From Hofstenia miamia (taxonomy: Eukaryota; Xenacoelomorpha; Acoela): a DNA stretch of 64,000 nucleotides. The translations under genes and the position numbers were made by a program. The number at the start of each line of letters is the position of its first letter. Position 1 is the first letter of the stretch. Where the stretch lies: positions 1,866,677 to 1,930,676 of the forward strand of contig SCFE01000026.1 of NCBI GenBank assembly GCA_004352715.1. The letters run 5' to 3'. Below are positions 24,001 to 37,300 of the stretch, one piece after another. Below the pieces are notes generated by a model. The model did not search any database and had not been told where the DNA came from. It saw only the letters and a program-made list of their open reading frames with translations.

Positions 24001-27000
24001 TCTCCTGGTGTTTTAATTGATTTGAGTTCAAGTTTTATTGAAGAACATCCTGATTCATTTCTGTGTTTTCATTTAGACGCTTTGCCTTGTTTAGAAGGAG
24101 GTGCCACTTTTCGTTTGCCATTTAGAGCATCTAGTTCAAGTTTGTCTGAAAATGTTCCTCAAATTAAAGAATTTGAAAGAGACCTGATTACATTTTCAAA
24201 TACCTTGAGTGAAACAATGCTATTTTTAAAAAATATCAAGTCTATCAGAGTCTCAGTATTTGAAAATGCAAAGTGGAATGAAATTGCTATTGCTGAAAAA
24301 ACTATTGAAAAAACATATGATAAACCATTATATGAAGCAAATGTAAAAGGCCACATTTGTGGCAAAAGATTTACAGATAAGTGGATTATATCTGAAAAGG
24401 AAACTCATTCTATAGAATTCTCACGTATGATGCGAGGAAGTGTTGCATTGTGCTTATCTAAAAAAATTTCACCAGCTCTTTATTGTTATTTACCTCTAAA
24501 GTCAAGATCTGGTTTATTTAGAGACATGTCCGCTCCAATAATTTTTAATGGGGAGTTTATTCTCAATGAGTCACGGAGCGATTTATGTCTTGATCACCGT
24601 GATTCAAAGTCAGCTTGGAATCTGTTAATCCTGAAAGATTGTATTGGTCATGCGTATTCCAACTTGTTTACAGAGGAATTGCTTTTAAGTACTTGGCATT
24701 TAAGCAAGGGGAACACTAATGCGTTTTTTCAGAAGCTGTTTGTGTTCAATTACCAAAAATACGATGAATATGATGTTGAGTTTAACATCTGTAAAGGATT
24801 ATTTTATTATTTACAAAATATGAATACAAAATTTCTGCCTTTGTTATGCAATAGTCAGGTTTCATTTTGCAGCCTATCAAATGCTGTTATTGCTTCATTC
24901 GCCTGCTTACCTAAAATGCAATTATTAAGAAATCTCTGTAAAAGACTAAATATCAAAATTGTTGGGATACCGCATAGTTTTGCACGTTGGATTAAAATGT
25001 GCAGTGGAATAGACATTAAAGTGTGTAATTTTGACTATTTGTGCAAAGAAATTCAACTTCAAGAACAAAGTAATGAAATATACCTTGAAAACAGTATATT
25101 CTGTTGCAAGGATGTGCTCATTGCCTTTCTACGTTTCTCATTACCCTCTGACAGCCTATTCGTTAAAGAAGAAGTAAAACAAATGCTGAAAAAATTGCCT
25201 ATATTTCTTTCAAAGAGAGGAATTCTTTATGATTTTGAGCATAGACCATTATCAAGTAGATGTAAGTTGTCGGCTATATTTCCAGAGCTTGAGGAAAATT
25301 GCTTAGATGAAGAGGTGGAAGAGAATTTGGGCTTAAACTTTGATCTGAGCAATTTATCTCTCTCAGAGTTTTGTAAATTTTTTGAATTAAATTTTCCAGA
25401 ATTTTCTAAAAACGCAGTTGTTCACTTGTCAAAAGCAAGGTTTAATTCTAAATTAGATGATCTAAGATTGATATGGGAATATCTGATTAACCAAGAAGAT
25501 TTTCAAAAAGAAGGCTGTTTGCAATCACTATGCTTGGTACCTGCAACAACTATGTCCCAACAGATATTTGCTCTTTTTCCTTTTAGTTCATCAAGAAAAC
25601 TTGTTGTTCAAAATTATGATGCTTTAATGGGTATAAGTTTTGAGGCTAACTTAAAAAAATGCAAATCTGTTTACAAACTTTATCAGCTATTTGAAAAAGA
25701 GGATTTATTACAAAAATCTTTAACAAGATTTTGCATAAATTATACAAACATTTGTTTTGACAATGTTTTGCATTTCTGTTATCAATTACATAGTAATGGT
25801 GAGTTCTTTACGAAGCCCAGTTGTTGTAGAGCAATTCTTAATTATTTTATTAGAACATTTCAATCCAACGATTTGTCTAATGATGATAAAATAATGTTGA
25901 AAAATCTTCCAATTCATTGTTCAATTGAAAAAAAGTATTTATCATTACACCCATTTAACACCTATATTCATATTCGTAATGTTCCTGATAATGGGCTTGT
26001 TAGCAATGAAAATCTCACCATTCTTCATTTTGAAAGTTCCTCTAAGAAGTTTTACAAAGCATTAGAGGAATCCCTGTTTATTCATTCACACATACAGTAT
26101 TATGTTAATGTTATAATTTATTATTTTTTTGAACAAATGAACATGGAAGACATTGCTACACATCTAGTATTTTTAAAAGAATTAATAAATTCTGAAGAGA
26201 ATTCAAGGGAGAAGCAAGAGCTAGTGTCTGCATTAACAAATAAAAGGTTTATTGAAATTAAAGGTAAAAAATATTTACCCCATGAAATCGTTTGTTTAGA
26301 TGTGCAGCAAGATAATGAGATTTGGACTGATATATTTCTTACTAACTCATATCCAAGATTTGGAATGCTGAAAACGTTTTTTATTTCACTAGGTGTACGT
26401 ACTGCATGTACAAACAGTGAAATCTTGGAGTATGCAAAATATTTGGAAGCATTTTTCTTAAAATCTAAAGTCGCATCTAATTATAATGATGAATTCTTTC
26501 AGCACATACTTCGTGGTGCAGATGTTGATGAGAACACAATCTTGGCATTGAGTTACTTAAAATTATTATTCAATAAGTCATTTAAATATAATAATAAACT
26601 TTGTCGTTATACTAGTGTTCATAACTCAATTTTCTACGATCCACCAGAGGTAGATGATGACTGCATTGATGACATAGTAAATCTAGCATCTCGCTTAGAT
26701 GTGAATGTTATTTGCAAAGAAAACCACCCTCTGTATAAACTTTATGTAGACCGTTTGATTACAACAAAAGAACTAATAGATTTATTTCTTACAAAAAAAC
26801 AATTTACCATTTCACCAATAGCATTAGAAAAATCCAGTTTCCAATCTAAGAAGTGTTTACTATCATTGATAAAAGTTTGTGCATGTGAGGCTTCTCTTGT
26901 AGAAGACCTTCTTTCTAAAAAATTTCCAATTCATCTCTCAGCAGCAGGAATGATTTTTGATGATCCTCAGAAGTTATTTGGTGGATATTACAGTTTAATT

Positions 27001-30000
27001 AAGTTGTTTCCTTCAGTGAAGCATTCAGTTTATGAGCCGGAGGTTTTACAATATTTTAAGTCAAGGAATGTTTTTACTATTTCTGACTTTCTCGATTATT
27101 TTCTAAAAGATTTTCCAAAATTATCAACCGGTTATCCCTTTTCAATTCCTGATATTGATCATAGATCTTGGATACATTTAATGGAAGAAATGTGGGATTA
27201 CATTACTAAACACTTTACTGAAGTAGATATAATAATAAAATTAAAAAAATTGTCATTAATTCCATCAACTAATTCTAAAAAAGAACTGTATTTATTACCC
27301 ATTTGCGTTTCTGAATACTGCGTAGTTCTAAGTAACAATTTTCTTGAAATTGATGTTGGAAAGTTAAACTCAATATATTTCTTATTTAAAAATATTCAGT
27401 CTAATTTGTTGCGAAATTACTGCAATTCCTACTTCACTAAATATTGTTTAAATGAAGAAAGTTGTTTTGAGAACCTTATTAACTTTTTGGATCATCTAAA
27501 GAAAAACAATGAATTCAAAGTTAATCATTACATTGGTGTAAGAATATGTAAGAAATTAATTGCAAAAAGTGTAGATCGACAAAAAATTGCTAGTTCTTCA
27601 AGAAAAATCCTACTTGAGCTGCCTATCCATAAAAATCTTGCTAACAACTTAGTCACACTTGCAAATAAATATTTTTATTTAGTTTGTGAAAATCTGCCCA
27701 GAAATGGTCTAGAACTTCATTTAACTGGAGAAAATAATGAAAATATTGGTTACTCCACAGAAGAAGAGAGAAAGTTTTATCGAAAGCTGGGTGGGTTAGA
27801 AATGGAAACAGAGCAGGTATATGTAGAGTTGATAGTTCCAATTTACTTTAAAAATATGTCACAGTCAGATATTTATAAACATTTGTGGTTTATTTGTGAA
27901 CATTTTTATGAAGACAAAGAGAATCTGGACACCTTATCAAGAAGAGCCCTATTTTATGCTATAGGGCATGCTCCTATTATTGAAGTAGGCAAGGAAATGA
28001 TTTCAATTTCGGATCTTTTTGATCCAACTGTGAAGTTGTTTAAAATCTTTAGAAGCAATGTTCTGATGCCTTATAAAGTATTTGAAGATATTGAACCTCA
28101 TCTACAATTTCTTAAGCATTTAGGCTTGAATTACCTGATTGATGAAACGCTTTTTCTGCAATTAGCTTTTGAATATGAGATACAATGCGCATTGGGTAGT
28201 ACATCAAATCACTTAGATGAGTTTCTCAAATACACTATCAATAATAAACTGGAGTACACTGAAGATGCGTTTAGGAAACTGCAATCAATAAAAATTCTAA
28301 AAACAGAAAATTTCGAGCATTTTGGATATGCAAGCATTGAAAGCAGTTATCCATTTGAGCTTTTCAGCTGCCTGCAGTATGTTGCACCAGTTGCTAGCCA
28401 AACTGTAACAAATGAAGTTAGTAAATTACAATTTGTCTCATTTCTTTCAAGTAATGCAGAACCAATGAAAATTTTAGAAAATATTAAAGTTAGTGTGAGT
28501 TTAAACGATGCTGCAACTGTTAGGGCGTGTATGCAATACATTTTGGATCATTCCCTTGATTCTATGCTGGTTAGTACTTTGAGGAAAATTCCATGCGTAT
28601 TGTCTGAGAATGGCAGGTGGGTAAGACCACAGTATGTGACTAGATTTCTTAACTTCAATTATTCACCATATATTTTTCAAATTTGTCACAACTTTGTCCA
28701 GTTTTGGCCCTTAATTCATAAATGTGGTGGAACAGAGCAACTTACAGCAAATCAATGCATTCTTGGCTTGAGTTTAATAAAAAAGAGCAATTGTTTTCTA
28801 AAAAATCCAAATGATTCTATTATTGCAAAAAGATTCTTAAATATTCTCTGCACGGAGCATAAAGACATTGATTTTTCAATTGTTGATGGAGTCAATTTTA
28901 TTACTAAGGACAAATGTTTACGTTTTTCCAGTGATTGTTGGGTATGTGATGATCAACTGCTCAATAAATACAATATACTCCCTGATTCAGATGTTATAGA
29001 TCTTGAATTTATTGATCTTCCAAAAGTTCAAATTATATCTGCTCTCGATGCATTCCCAGTTGCTCTAAGACCAAAGTTTGTGTCAAAAGAAATTGCTATT
29101 GTTCTGTCAAACGAAATGATTGCAGATTGCAACGCTGGTGAAGAAAATAATGAAATTATTGATATTATAAGAAATATTCAAAATTCCGATATATTGTCAT
29201 GCCTAAGCCATGTAATTGGCTTTTACATTTTTCAATCTAAGAGAAAAGAGCTACATGAATCTGAAATATATGAGAAACTAAGTTTTGTGCATGATATACA
29301 ATTGTTTCCAGTAAAATACATTTATTTAAAAGTAGAAAGTAAATTCGAAGCACTCAACAATGTAAAGATCCCTCATGATTTGCATAAAATTTTTAAAGAA
29401 ACAAACATAAAATATAAAAGTACAATATTTTATTACACTAAATCATGTGCAATTGCAGATCTATTTGTTGAATTATACGATATTATTTCTGTTCCCGAGC
29501 TTAACCAAGCGGTTTTTGAAAGGCTCTTGCAGACGTCTACTAATGAGGAACGAAATAATCTACTGGCGTTATATGGGATTAACAATGACTGGACAGGTTC
29601 AAAAGACATTTTAGGATCAATTGCTGATGAAGATTGTATATCTGAGCTCGGAAAAGTTAGTAAAATTGACTTAGGGCAGTACGTCCTTGTTAAAAATCAA
29701 GCAGAAGATTCATACCAATATGCCAGACTGCTTGATATAACTGAGGCTGGTGGTCATGAACAGGCTGAATCCTTAAAATATCTGATTGAATTAAAAAATG
29801 GGTCATCAACACTAGTTGCAGAAGAGTTTATTTTCTCTCTTCGCATACAACATCAAGCTGTTGATTCTTTAAATCTTAAACAAAATCCATTTCAATTTGA
29901 TTCTGCAATAATTGAACATGATGTTTTGAATGCATACAAAAATGTATTAATTTCATGTACAAATAAAAAATTGCTTGATTCCATCAAAGACGAAGTATTA

Positions 30001-30225
30001 AGCGTTTCCAATTCTGAATTAGATAGCAACTTATTGGAAACCGTTGTAAGCAAAATGACCCAAATTGAAAAGGAATATGTGTGTCTTAGCACTTCAGAAA
30101 GCGTCATTTCTTTTCAAGATCAATTTCTTAATGCTGGTAATCATCCAACAGTTATCGAATACACAAATGCAAGACTATCTGAAAATAGCAAAATAATTGA
30201 AGATTTTTCTGAAAATGATTACTAA
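21029..30225 (+). CDS. Sacsin-like gene A, exon 2 (two Hsp90-like ATPase repeats, about 3133 aa in total)
   Basis: One open exon of 9197 bases ending TAA. With exon 1 the product is about 3133 residues. It starts GPSLMIFNDAKF and shows the G-box IGKFGLGFNVVYNVTD at about residue 103. Later comes LPYILNGNFEISSSRRELTM near 350, the end of the first ATPase domain. A second, complete copy begins near residue 920: FGQNESLTNRLRRIASQYS, KEMLQNADDSGAS with Glu, Asn and Asp kept, FYNDSCF, IGKFGVGFNCVYQVTDTP near 1015, and GEFILNESRSDL near 1245. About 1900 residues of mostly helical, leucine-rich sequence follow, with no third G-box. I see no signal peptide, membrane segment, J-domain HPD or HEPN domain. 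The family (sacsin) is a giant cytosolic chaperone-like scaffold; the role here is inferred. The upstream ATG at 20956 lies in the intron and was rejected as start. Vertebrate sacsin is about 4500 residues with three such repeats. Confidence 0.93.
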
Positions 30226-31075
30226 TTAAAGTGGGATTTTGATTGGAAATTAATTTTTAGCTTCGCTGAAATGTTTTATGATAACGACTGTTTATTAATG
30301 TATTAAGAATATTGCTATTAATAATTTTATCTTGCAGTGATTTTTTTTTATTATTGTAATGGACATCTTAGTGGTAATTATTAAATTGATTAGTTGTGAA
30401 AATATTTCAATAACAATTCTTGGTATATATATATGTATATATATTAAAATAGTTAAATTTTTAAATGATATTAATGATATATTTTCAAACTATTATGACC
30501 TTGATTATCGGATTAATTATAATGAATACTATGTGGTAATGCTACAGAAAACTAAATTATCATTGCACATAATCAAAGAAGAAATTCATCTTAAAGATTA
30601 TTACCTGCACATGCATTTATAAAACTTTTGATAAGTATCAAATCGCATATAAGGAAGGGAGAGGGGACACAAAGGATCTTCTATTTACAATGAACCAGCC
30701 TTGTCAACCAGTCGTAATTTCTTATCTCAGCTCGGCTCGTTTAAATTTTGAGTAAGATACCCTCGGCTTACCACATAAATTCTTTCAATGAGACTCGTTC
30801 CAGCTCGATATTATTTTAAAATATTGTGCTCTCAGAATTTTTCCCATTGCTGTTCTTATTATTTAATAAACATTTAGTCTAAAATAAGATTAAAAGTAAG
30901 AAATATTGAATGAAAAAATTAGAAAAATCTACATAATCAAATTAATAAGCAGCACTATAAATTTGGTTTGCTTAAAAACGGCTCGTTTTGGGCTCGTTGT
31001 ATGTCCAATACTCTGCTCAAGCTCGGCTCTGCTCGTTAGAAGCTCGACTCGTTTGAAAACGGATGGAACCTCCAT
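30226..31075. other. 3' flank of gene A
   Basis: AT-rich sequence without a gene. There is no AATAAA within 500 bases of the stop; the first clear one is at 30865-30870, so the 3' end is uncertain. GCTCGGCTCG-type repeat sequence occupies about 30715-31060 and keeps a 90-codon frame partly open. Confidence 0.5.
30710..31060. repeat. GCTCGGCTCG-type dispersed element
   Basis: AGCTCGGCTCGTTT (30728), GAGACTCGTTCCAGCTCGAT (about 30789), then ACGGCTCGTTTTGGGCTCGT (about 30977) and CTCAAGCTCGGCTCTGCTCG (about 31016). The density of GCTCG on both sides of an AT-rich middle suggests a MITE of about 350 bp related to the patch at 5838-5900. Confidence 0.4.
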
Positions 31076-31079
31076 TGCA

Positions 31080-31980
31080 AGAATTACATTCGTTCACTAC
31101 TCAAATGCATTTAATACTATGTTGAAAAATAAACTAATTAATAGAATTGATTGGAAATCAATTATCAACGTGGATTAAACACTCACTCTATAAACGATTT
31201 GACCTGACATCTACACTATAGCAAATATACACCAATCAGTTGAAATCTCTTTGGGGTGTGTCACAAGGTGGTTCACTGAGCGGGACTTTATTAATAGAAG
31301 AAACAAACGCAATTTCAAATGAATGTCTGGACATAGAACTAAAAAAAATATAACTTTTTTTCAAACTCATTAACTGATTTTCTATTGTATTAAAAGATTG
31401 CTATCTTAATAATTAAAGAATCTGAAAAACGTAACCTGCTAATTAATTTGGCCAAAACTTTTAAACTCGTAATTGCTCACCCATCAATACGGAATAATTA
31501 TCTCAATGAAGTTATTGAGTTTATGGAAATTGCAAATGATGAAGAAAAGTTAAAAAGTATAAATATCTTGGTGTGTATATTGATAAGAACCTAAGGTGGG
31601 ATTTTCGTGTACAGCATGTGCTCAGAAAAGTTAATTTTCAAATAAAGTATATATCATTTCTGTCTAAACGACAATAAGAAAAACATATTTTCAATCATTA
31701 TATTTGTCCACACTGATTATATCCTGCAGATGTATGGGTTCCTGCAATAACACACAATCAGAAGAAATAATTAAGGCGACCAATAAAACTGCTGGAAAAA
31801 ATTTAAAAAATTTAGAAACGTTGGTTTACAAATCAAATAAATGATATTTATACAGAAGTAGTACAAAGGGAGACTTGAGCCAAATTTCACCTTTTGTTCT
31901 CTGCTGACTCACTGATACCAAGGAGCTGTTTAATGATATCCAAGATCTGTCCTTCTTTACACAGATTTGAATTTAGGAAT
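31080..31980 (+). mobile_element. Decayed LINE reverse transcriptase fragment
   Basis: Broken plus-strand frames contain HYSNAFNTMLKNKLINRI (reverse transcriptase block with the Asp replaced by His), STWIKHSLYKRFDLTSTL, and WGVSQGGSLSGTLL (the G-x-PQG-like block). About 300 bases later come KYLGVYIDKNLRWDFRVQHV and KYISFLSKR, the thumb region. The YxDD catalytic block is not found between them, so that part is deleted or decayed. It differs in wording from the LINE at 3840-5580 and so is probably another family. It lies in the spacer, in the sense direction of gene A. Confidence 0.7.
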
Positions 31981-33107
31981 TGAAAAAATTATTGAATCTA
32001 CTAGGTTCTTTCCAATTACAAATAAATAGGAAATTTAATGTCACATAATGGGCAACAATTTAGCCCATTTAGTAGTGAATTATTGACGAAAGATTTTTTC
32101 ATAAAAAACATTCTATGGGTGATAATACATAATTAACAAACACTTTGACTTTGACGACTATCTTTTATTAAAAAAATTTGAATTTTTTTAAAATACGTTT
32201 CTGCTATTACACTATTTTTTAAGTAGAGCTGAACCAAACTAACCTGAAATCTAGACTTTGATTTGAAATATTTAATGGCTTGGAGCTCTCTCCAATGAAT
32301 GCTGATAAAGATTTGTCATTTTCTAATGAAATATTTCTCATTGGCATTACTTAGTGGTTGGGATCTTTCTCAAATAAAGTAGTGAATATAAGTAGTAACA
32401 TTTTCCTCGATCAATCTAAGCTTTACAACTTAAGCTGACCTGAACTGACAAATTTTTTGCATACTGAAACCTGAAAATATTTTAAGTGACAACAGAAGTA
32501 TTTAATTTTTATAATATTCAGTAAGCCATCCAATCATTCTTTAAAAAAATATAAAGTCCCCTGAGACTTTTATATGTTGATGAAAATTCAATTTTTTTTT
32601 GCGGAAACCTGAACATTTTTTAAATAGAAATCTTATCATGAAGCTAGTGTGACTCAACATTTTTGAAATTTGAAATTATTGCAATTATCTGGAAGTTAAC
32701 TAAACACTATAGCTTCAATCTAACAGCCAATGTTTAAGGGCTAAGAATCAAAATGAAATAGGAAGTACTCTTCTATCTTGTTGTGCATTCAGATTTTGGA
32801 TATATTTATTATTGCAAGAAGTTAACCTCTGACAATATAAATTTTAAGCGCCTTGATATCATGTGCATAATATTGAGGTTGCTGTTCCCCTTCGATGTAC
32901 ACTCAAACTATCCATGACCAGTTTGGTACTCTATCACATGACATAATCCTGACCTATTTTTTCTAATTTATGAATTATAAACTACTGTTTTTCTAGTGTG
33001 CCAGATATTTGTTTATGTCTGGAAGGAGTCAGATGATCTACACTTATGCATATGTGGTGAGACTTAGCTTTTATCCCTTGCGGAATTTTCAAAGGATTTG
33101 CTGTACA

Positions 33108-33138
<31 letters not shown>

Positions 33139-33520
33139 TTGTAGCATAGTCGTTATAACTACAAAAGCATATCTCTCGAATTCCCAAACATCAAATTTTC
33201 AAAGAAAATGTTGCAAAAAAATCAATTTAATATCAGGTAAAGATGAGCGGACACTTTAAAATTCTGCTAAACATTTTTCAAATAGTAGAATTCTGAATCA
33301 ATTTTTTATCATTACATCAATTGAATGAGCAACTGAGAAAACGAGAAAGAAAATAATTAGGAGAACCTAATAATAATTATATTTACAAGGCAGGTCTTTA
33401 CCATAAAAAATAAATGGTGAAAAAATTTTAAATAATATTAAGTGCTGTTATTTTGAAATCATTGATGTGCTTTTTAAAAAGCCCAATAATAAACAAAATC
33501 ACATTTTATTGACATCAAGG
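31981..33520. other. Non-coding spacer between the convergent genes
   Basis: No recognisable coding sequence. Contains an (AT)13 microsatellite at 33111-33136. Confidence 0.6.
33111..33136. repeat. (AT)n microsatellite
   Basis: Thirteen perfect AT units in the spacer between the convergent genes. Confidence 0.97.
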
Positions 33521-33803
33521 GCAAACATTTTTGTTTCTTAAACACACAAAGGGCTTAGGCGCCTTTATACCCCTCAATTTCACACCATTTGTACATATTG
33601 TAGACCTCCCAAACTATAATAAGAAATGAGTTCTTATATGAAATTGCCAAATNNNNNNNNNNNNNNNNNNNGCAAACATTTTTGTTTCTTAAACACACAA
33701 AGGGCTTAGGCGCCTTTATACCCCTCAATTTCACACCATTTGTACATATTGTAGACCTCCCAAACTATGATAAGAAATGAGTTCTTATATGAAATTGCCA
33801 AAT
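33521..33803. repeat. 132-bp duplication across a 19-N gap (probable assembly artefact)
   Basis: 33521-33652 and 33672-33803 are the same 132 bases with one visible difference (ACTATAATAAG against ACTATGATAAG), separated only by N at 33653-33671. Identical ends on both sides of a tiny gap suggest two overlapping contigs that were placed end to end without being merged. Confidence 0.9.
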
Positions 33804-33956
33804 GAAAACTCGAAAATATTAGAAAAATCGTTAATTATTAACTTACTTGTTAATATTTTAAAATTTATAAAATTGAAAGTTATTTTACTATAAAATTGTA
33901 TTTTATTCACATCTTTATATGTAGATTTCACTTAAATTACCAACGTTTTTCTTATT

Positions 33957-34243
33957 AAGAGAAATTAAAAATGTAAAACAAATTCAATCAAGCATCTAGT
34001 TGATTTAATGCCTGGTGTAAACTTATCCTGCGTAGGTCATCCCAATTTTATAATTAGAAAAATAAACCATTTATTGCATGAAACAAAATNNNNNNNNNNN
34101 NNNNNNNNNNAAGAGAAATTAAAAATGTAAAACAAATTCAATCAAGCATCTAGTTGATTTAATGACTGGTGTAAACTTATCCTGCGTAGGTCATCCTAAT
34201 TTTATAATTAGAAAAATAAACCATTTATTGCATGAAACAAAAT
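33957..34243. repeat. 133-bp duplication across a 21-N gap (probable assembly artefact)
   Basis: 33957-34089 and 34111-34243 are the same 133 bases with two visible differences (GCCTGG/GACTGG and CATCCC/CATCCT), separated by N at 34090-34110. Same pattern as the duplication 300 bases to the left. The differences look like allelic variation. Confidence 0.9.
34224..34229 (-). terminator. Possible poly(A) signal of gene B
   Basis: AATAAA on the minus strand about 80 bases past the stop codon of gene B. It is within the duplicated gap-flanking block, so a second copy appears at about 34070. Position fits a short 3' untranslated region, but AATAAA is frequent in AT-rich DNA. Confidence 0.35.
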
Positions 34244-34310
34244 ATAAATACGCATGATTAATGTTAATTAAAACCCCAATCACAAATATTCAAATAAATT
34301 AAAAAAACTT

Positions 34311-37300
34311 TCATTCAAACGCTTCAGAAGACTTTTCAATCAGGCCAGAGTTTGCCTTGAATCTTTGCGAAATATATTGATGTACAACAGGATCTTCAAA
34401 CATTTTAAGAAATGGTTCAGATTCGTCGCAATTGGTATTTCTATTTTCTAACGATTTTGTATTTTTAGCATCAATCTCATACAATTTACTGGAAATTAAA
34501 TATGAGCACTTAAAATTAAACTTAGACATTATAAACGACGCTATGTGGCCTTTAGCGTTGTCTAATATATCTTGATGTGCTCCACTATTTATTAGGACTT
34601 CATAAGACTTCAGAAATTTCGTTTCAAAAGAGGAAAAATCAAGATTTGTGTTCTCAATTTCTTGATAATTTTGATCAGAACAAGATTTCTGATGATTTTG
34701 AATTGAGAACACTTGACCTCCCGAAGTTGATTGCAAGCAATCCTTACCAACATCTAACAGAAATTCTCCAGAAATTTTTATGATATCTCGAAGCAAGGCA
34801 TAGAGATAATTACTACTATCATATCTAAAGGCTACATATCGTCCGAGATCTAGTTCACTAGCAATCTGTAAGGAATCACACATGTCGGAATTAATGTTAG
34901 AACCAACTAAAGACATGCAATAGAAATTTTTATCTTCCAAAATGCCGTGATATTCCATGAGGTCTTGGCGCTGTTGATCACTAGTAGATTGCAGAAGTCT
35001 TTCAAAAATACATTGATTCAATTCTGGAACAGCAATCATTTGAAAAATCCGGTCAGACAACTCATGTATGGTACATGAGCTACTATAGTAAAGAAAAAAT
35101 TTATCTTTGGTTTCTTCAACAAAAGCCTTAAGAAAATCACTAGGCAGGTGAATGCCATTCACTGCTTCAAAACTACTTTCAATTTTTAAATGTATTTCAT
35201 TAACTGGTAGAAAAGCAATAACATCAATAAATTTCAAGATATCTCCTATTTGTGCTCTGGACATAGTTTTTTGGCTCAATTCGAATACACAGTGCTGAAT
35301 TAAACGTTTTAGACACTTCCGAAAATCGTTATCTTTTAAGTTGTTCAGAAGAATATTGAATTCAGAATTTTCTTCACACATGTTTTCTTCTGCAAGCATT
35401 TCACTTGATGCAACCAAAACAATTTCCTTGGATAAAAAATTCGGTTTCAAGGGAGTGGGGAATGCTTTCAATGCTTCAATGATTCGATGATTAGGGAAAG
35501 AAATTACATTCAAATCAAAGACATGTGACGTAGTATGCAAACGATACTGATCAAAACGTCTATCATCATATACCCAGCAATTCTGTGAACATTGAAACTG
35601 AAAGTCAAGAGTGATAAAGTTGATCTCTTTAACCGCAGAGAACTGTATATTTGCATAATTCTCGAAAACAAAAACTAAAAATGTTTGTGCGATTAAAAAG
35701 TTATTGGGTTCATTTAAATTAACATCCGAGTTCCTCATCAATCTAAGAGCTAGTATTGCTTGATTAGCAGTAAGTTTATCCGTGCCTCCACATGCAGAAA
35801 TTAGAGTAGAAAACGGCATAAAATCATCAGCAATACTACAAATGAAAGGATGACCATTAAAAGGCATGGATATTGTAGCTTGACAAGGTCTAATCAAATC
35901 ACCATGAGAATTAAGAACAAAAGACACTTTACTTAATTCTGTAATCAAACTATTAAAAAGCTGATGATCTTTCAAATATTGCAAACCATTTTTAATTGAA
36001 TTAATATCTTTTAATCTTACGGATTCAATTATATTATCTAAAATATCTCTGTTTGTAATAGTCCTAAGCATGACTTTTAAAGGATCCAAACTATTTATAA
36101 GTTCAGAATCATTGGAGTTCATTACTGGCTTCACATGATTGAGGTAATTGTATACGTTAGCAGAGTAGCTTTCTCTAATACATATAAAAGTGAATTTATG
36201 AGAGTTGTAGGCTATAAAAATCCTTAAAGTAGAAAATTCTTCCCAAATCAATGCATCAAATCCAGCCTGATATAAGCATGCATTCCATAAAAATAAGTAA
36301 GCATGATCAGGAGCTTCGGGGACAATGCACATCAATTCATATTCTCGGGCTAACTGCAAAAATAATTTACTATCAATGACCGAACGAAGTCCCAAATGAC
36401 AAAGAAATGGCAACAGGTATCCATTATTTAATGAGCGTGGCAATAAATCACATTTTCTAAAAATTCCAAATAATTCTTCAGTGGGATCAAATAAATCACG
36501 GATGGCTGCCATACTACCATCAGGCTTCTTTATTATGGGTACTTGGCCCAATGCAGAAAACAAAGCTTTTCGTGACAACTTATCATCTTCATCTTCATTA
36601 TAGAAGTTTTCATAAATAAAATGCAAATGAATAAGTATATCAGATTGTTGCATTTTTTTAAAATAAACTGGAATTATCAATTCTACATAAACCTGCTCAG
36701 GTTCCATCTCAAGTGCCCCCATCTTCAAGTAAAATAATCTCTCTTCCTCAGATGTGTGGCAAATGCTTTGGCTGCACATATCTTCTACATGTAAATTGAA
36801 GCCTTTTTGTGGTAGATTGTTATAAAAGAGGTAAATCCACTTGCCACCCACTGACACATATTGGCCTGTTATGCTTTTGTGAATTGGCAAAAGTCTTAAC
36901 ATTTCAATAATGCATGCGTCAAATCTGTCCATGGATTCCGATTTTTTAATAAGAAAATCTCTAATACTTTCAACACACAATATTCTTGGTTTAAATTCAT
37001 TTTGTTTAAACAAGTGTGAAAAAAACTTCAAGAAGCATTTAAAATCAGATGTTTCAATGCTTAAACAAAATCTCTGCAAAAATTGCTCATAATTATTAAC
37101 CTTTAATTTAGAATGTAAATGATATATTGATTTGATTCTTTTGAGGTCATTTTCCAAGTTTAGAAGATTTTTTTCAAACATTACTAAAAATTGAGACATT
37201 TGAATTGGAACAAAATAAATACTTCCAGTGTTGTTGATTGATGGTATTAAGGATAATTTCTCAATGTCTTTGAATTCTACTTTTTCAAAGCGACTGATTA

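Noticed and set aside
33521-34243. Natural tandem repeats near the 3' end of gene B
   Set aside because: Each pair is separated solely by a short N run, which points to unmerged contig overlaps.
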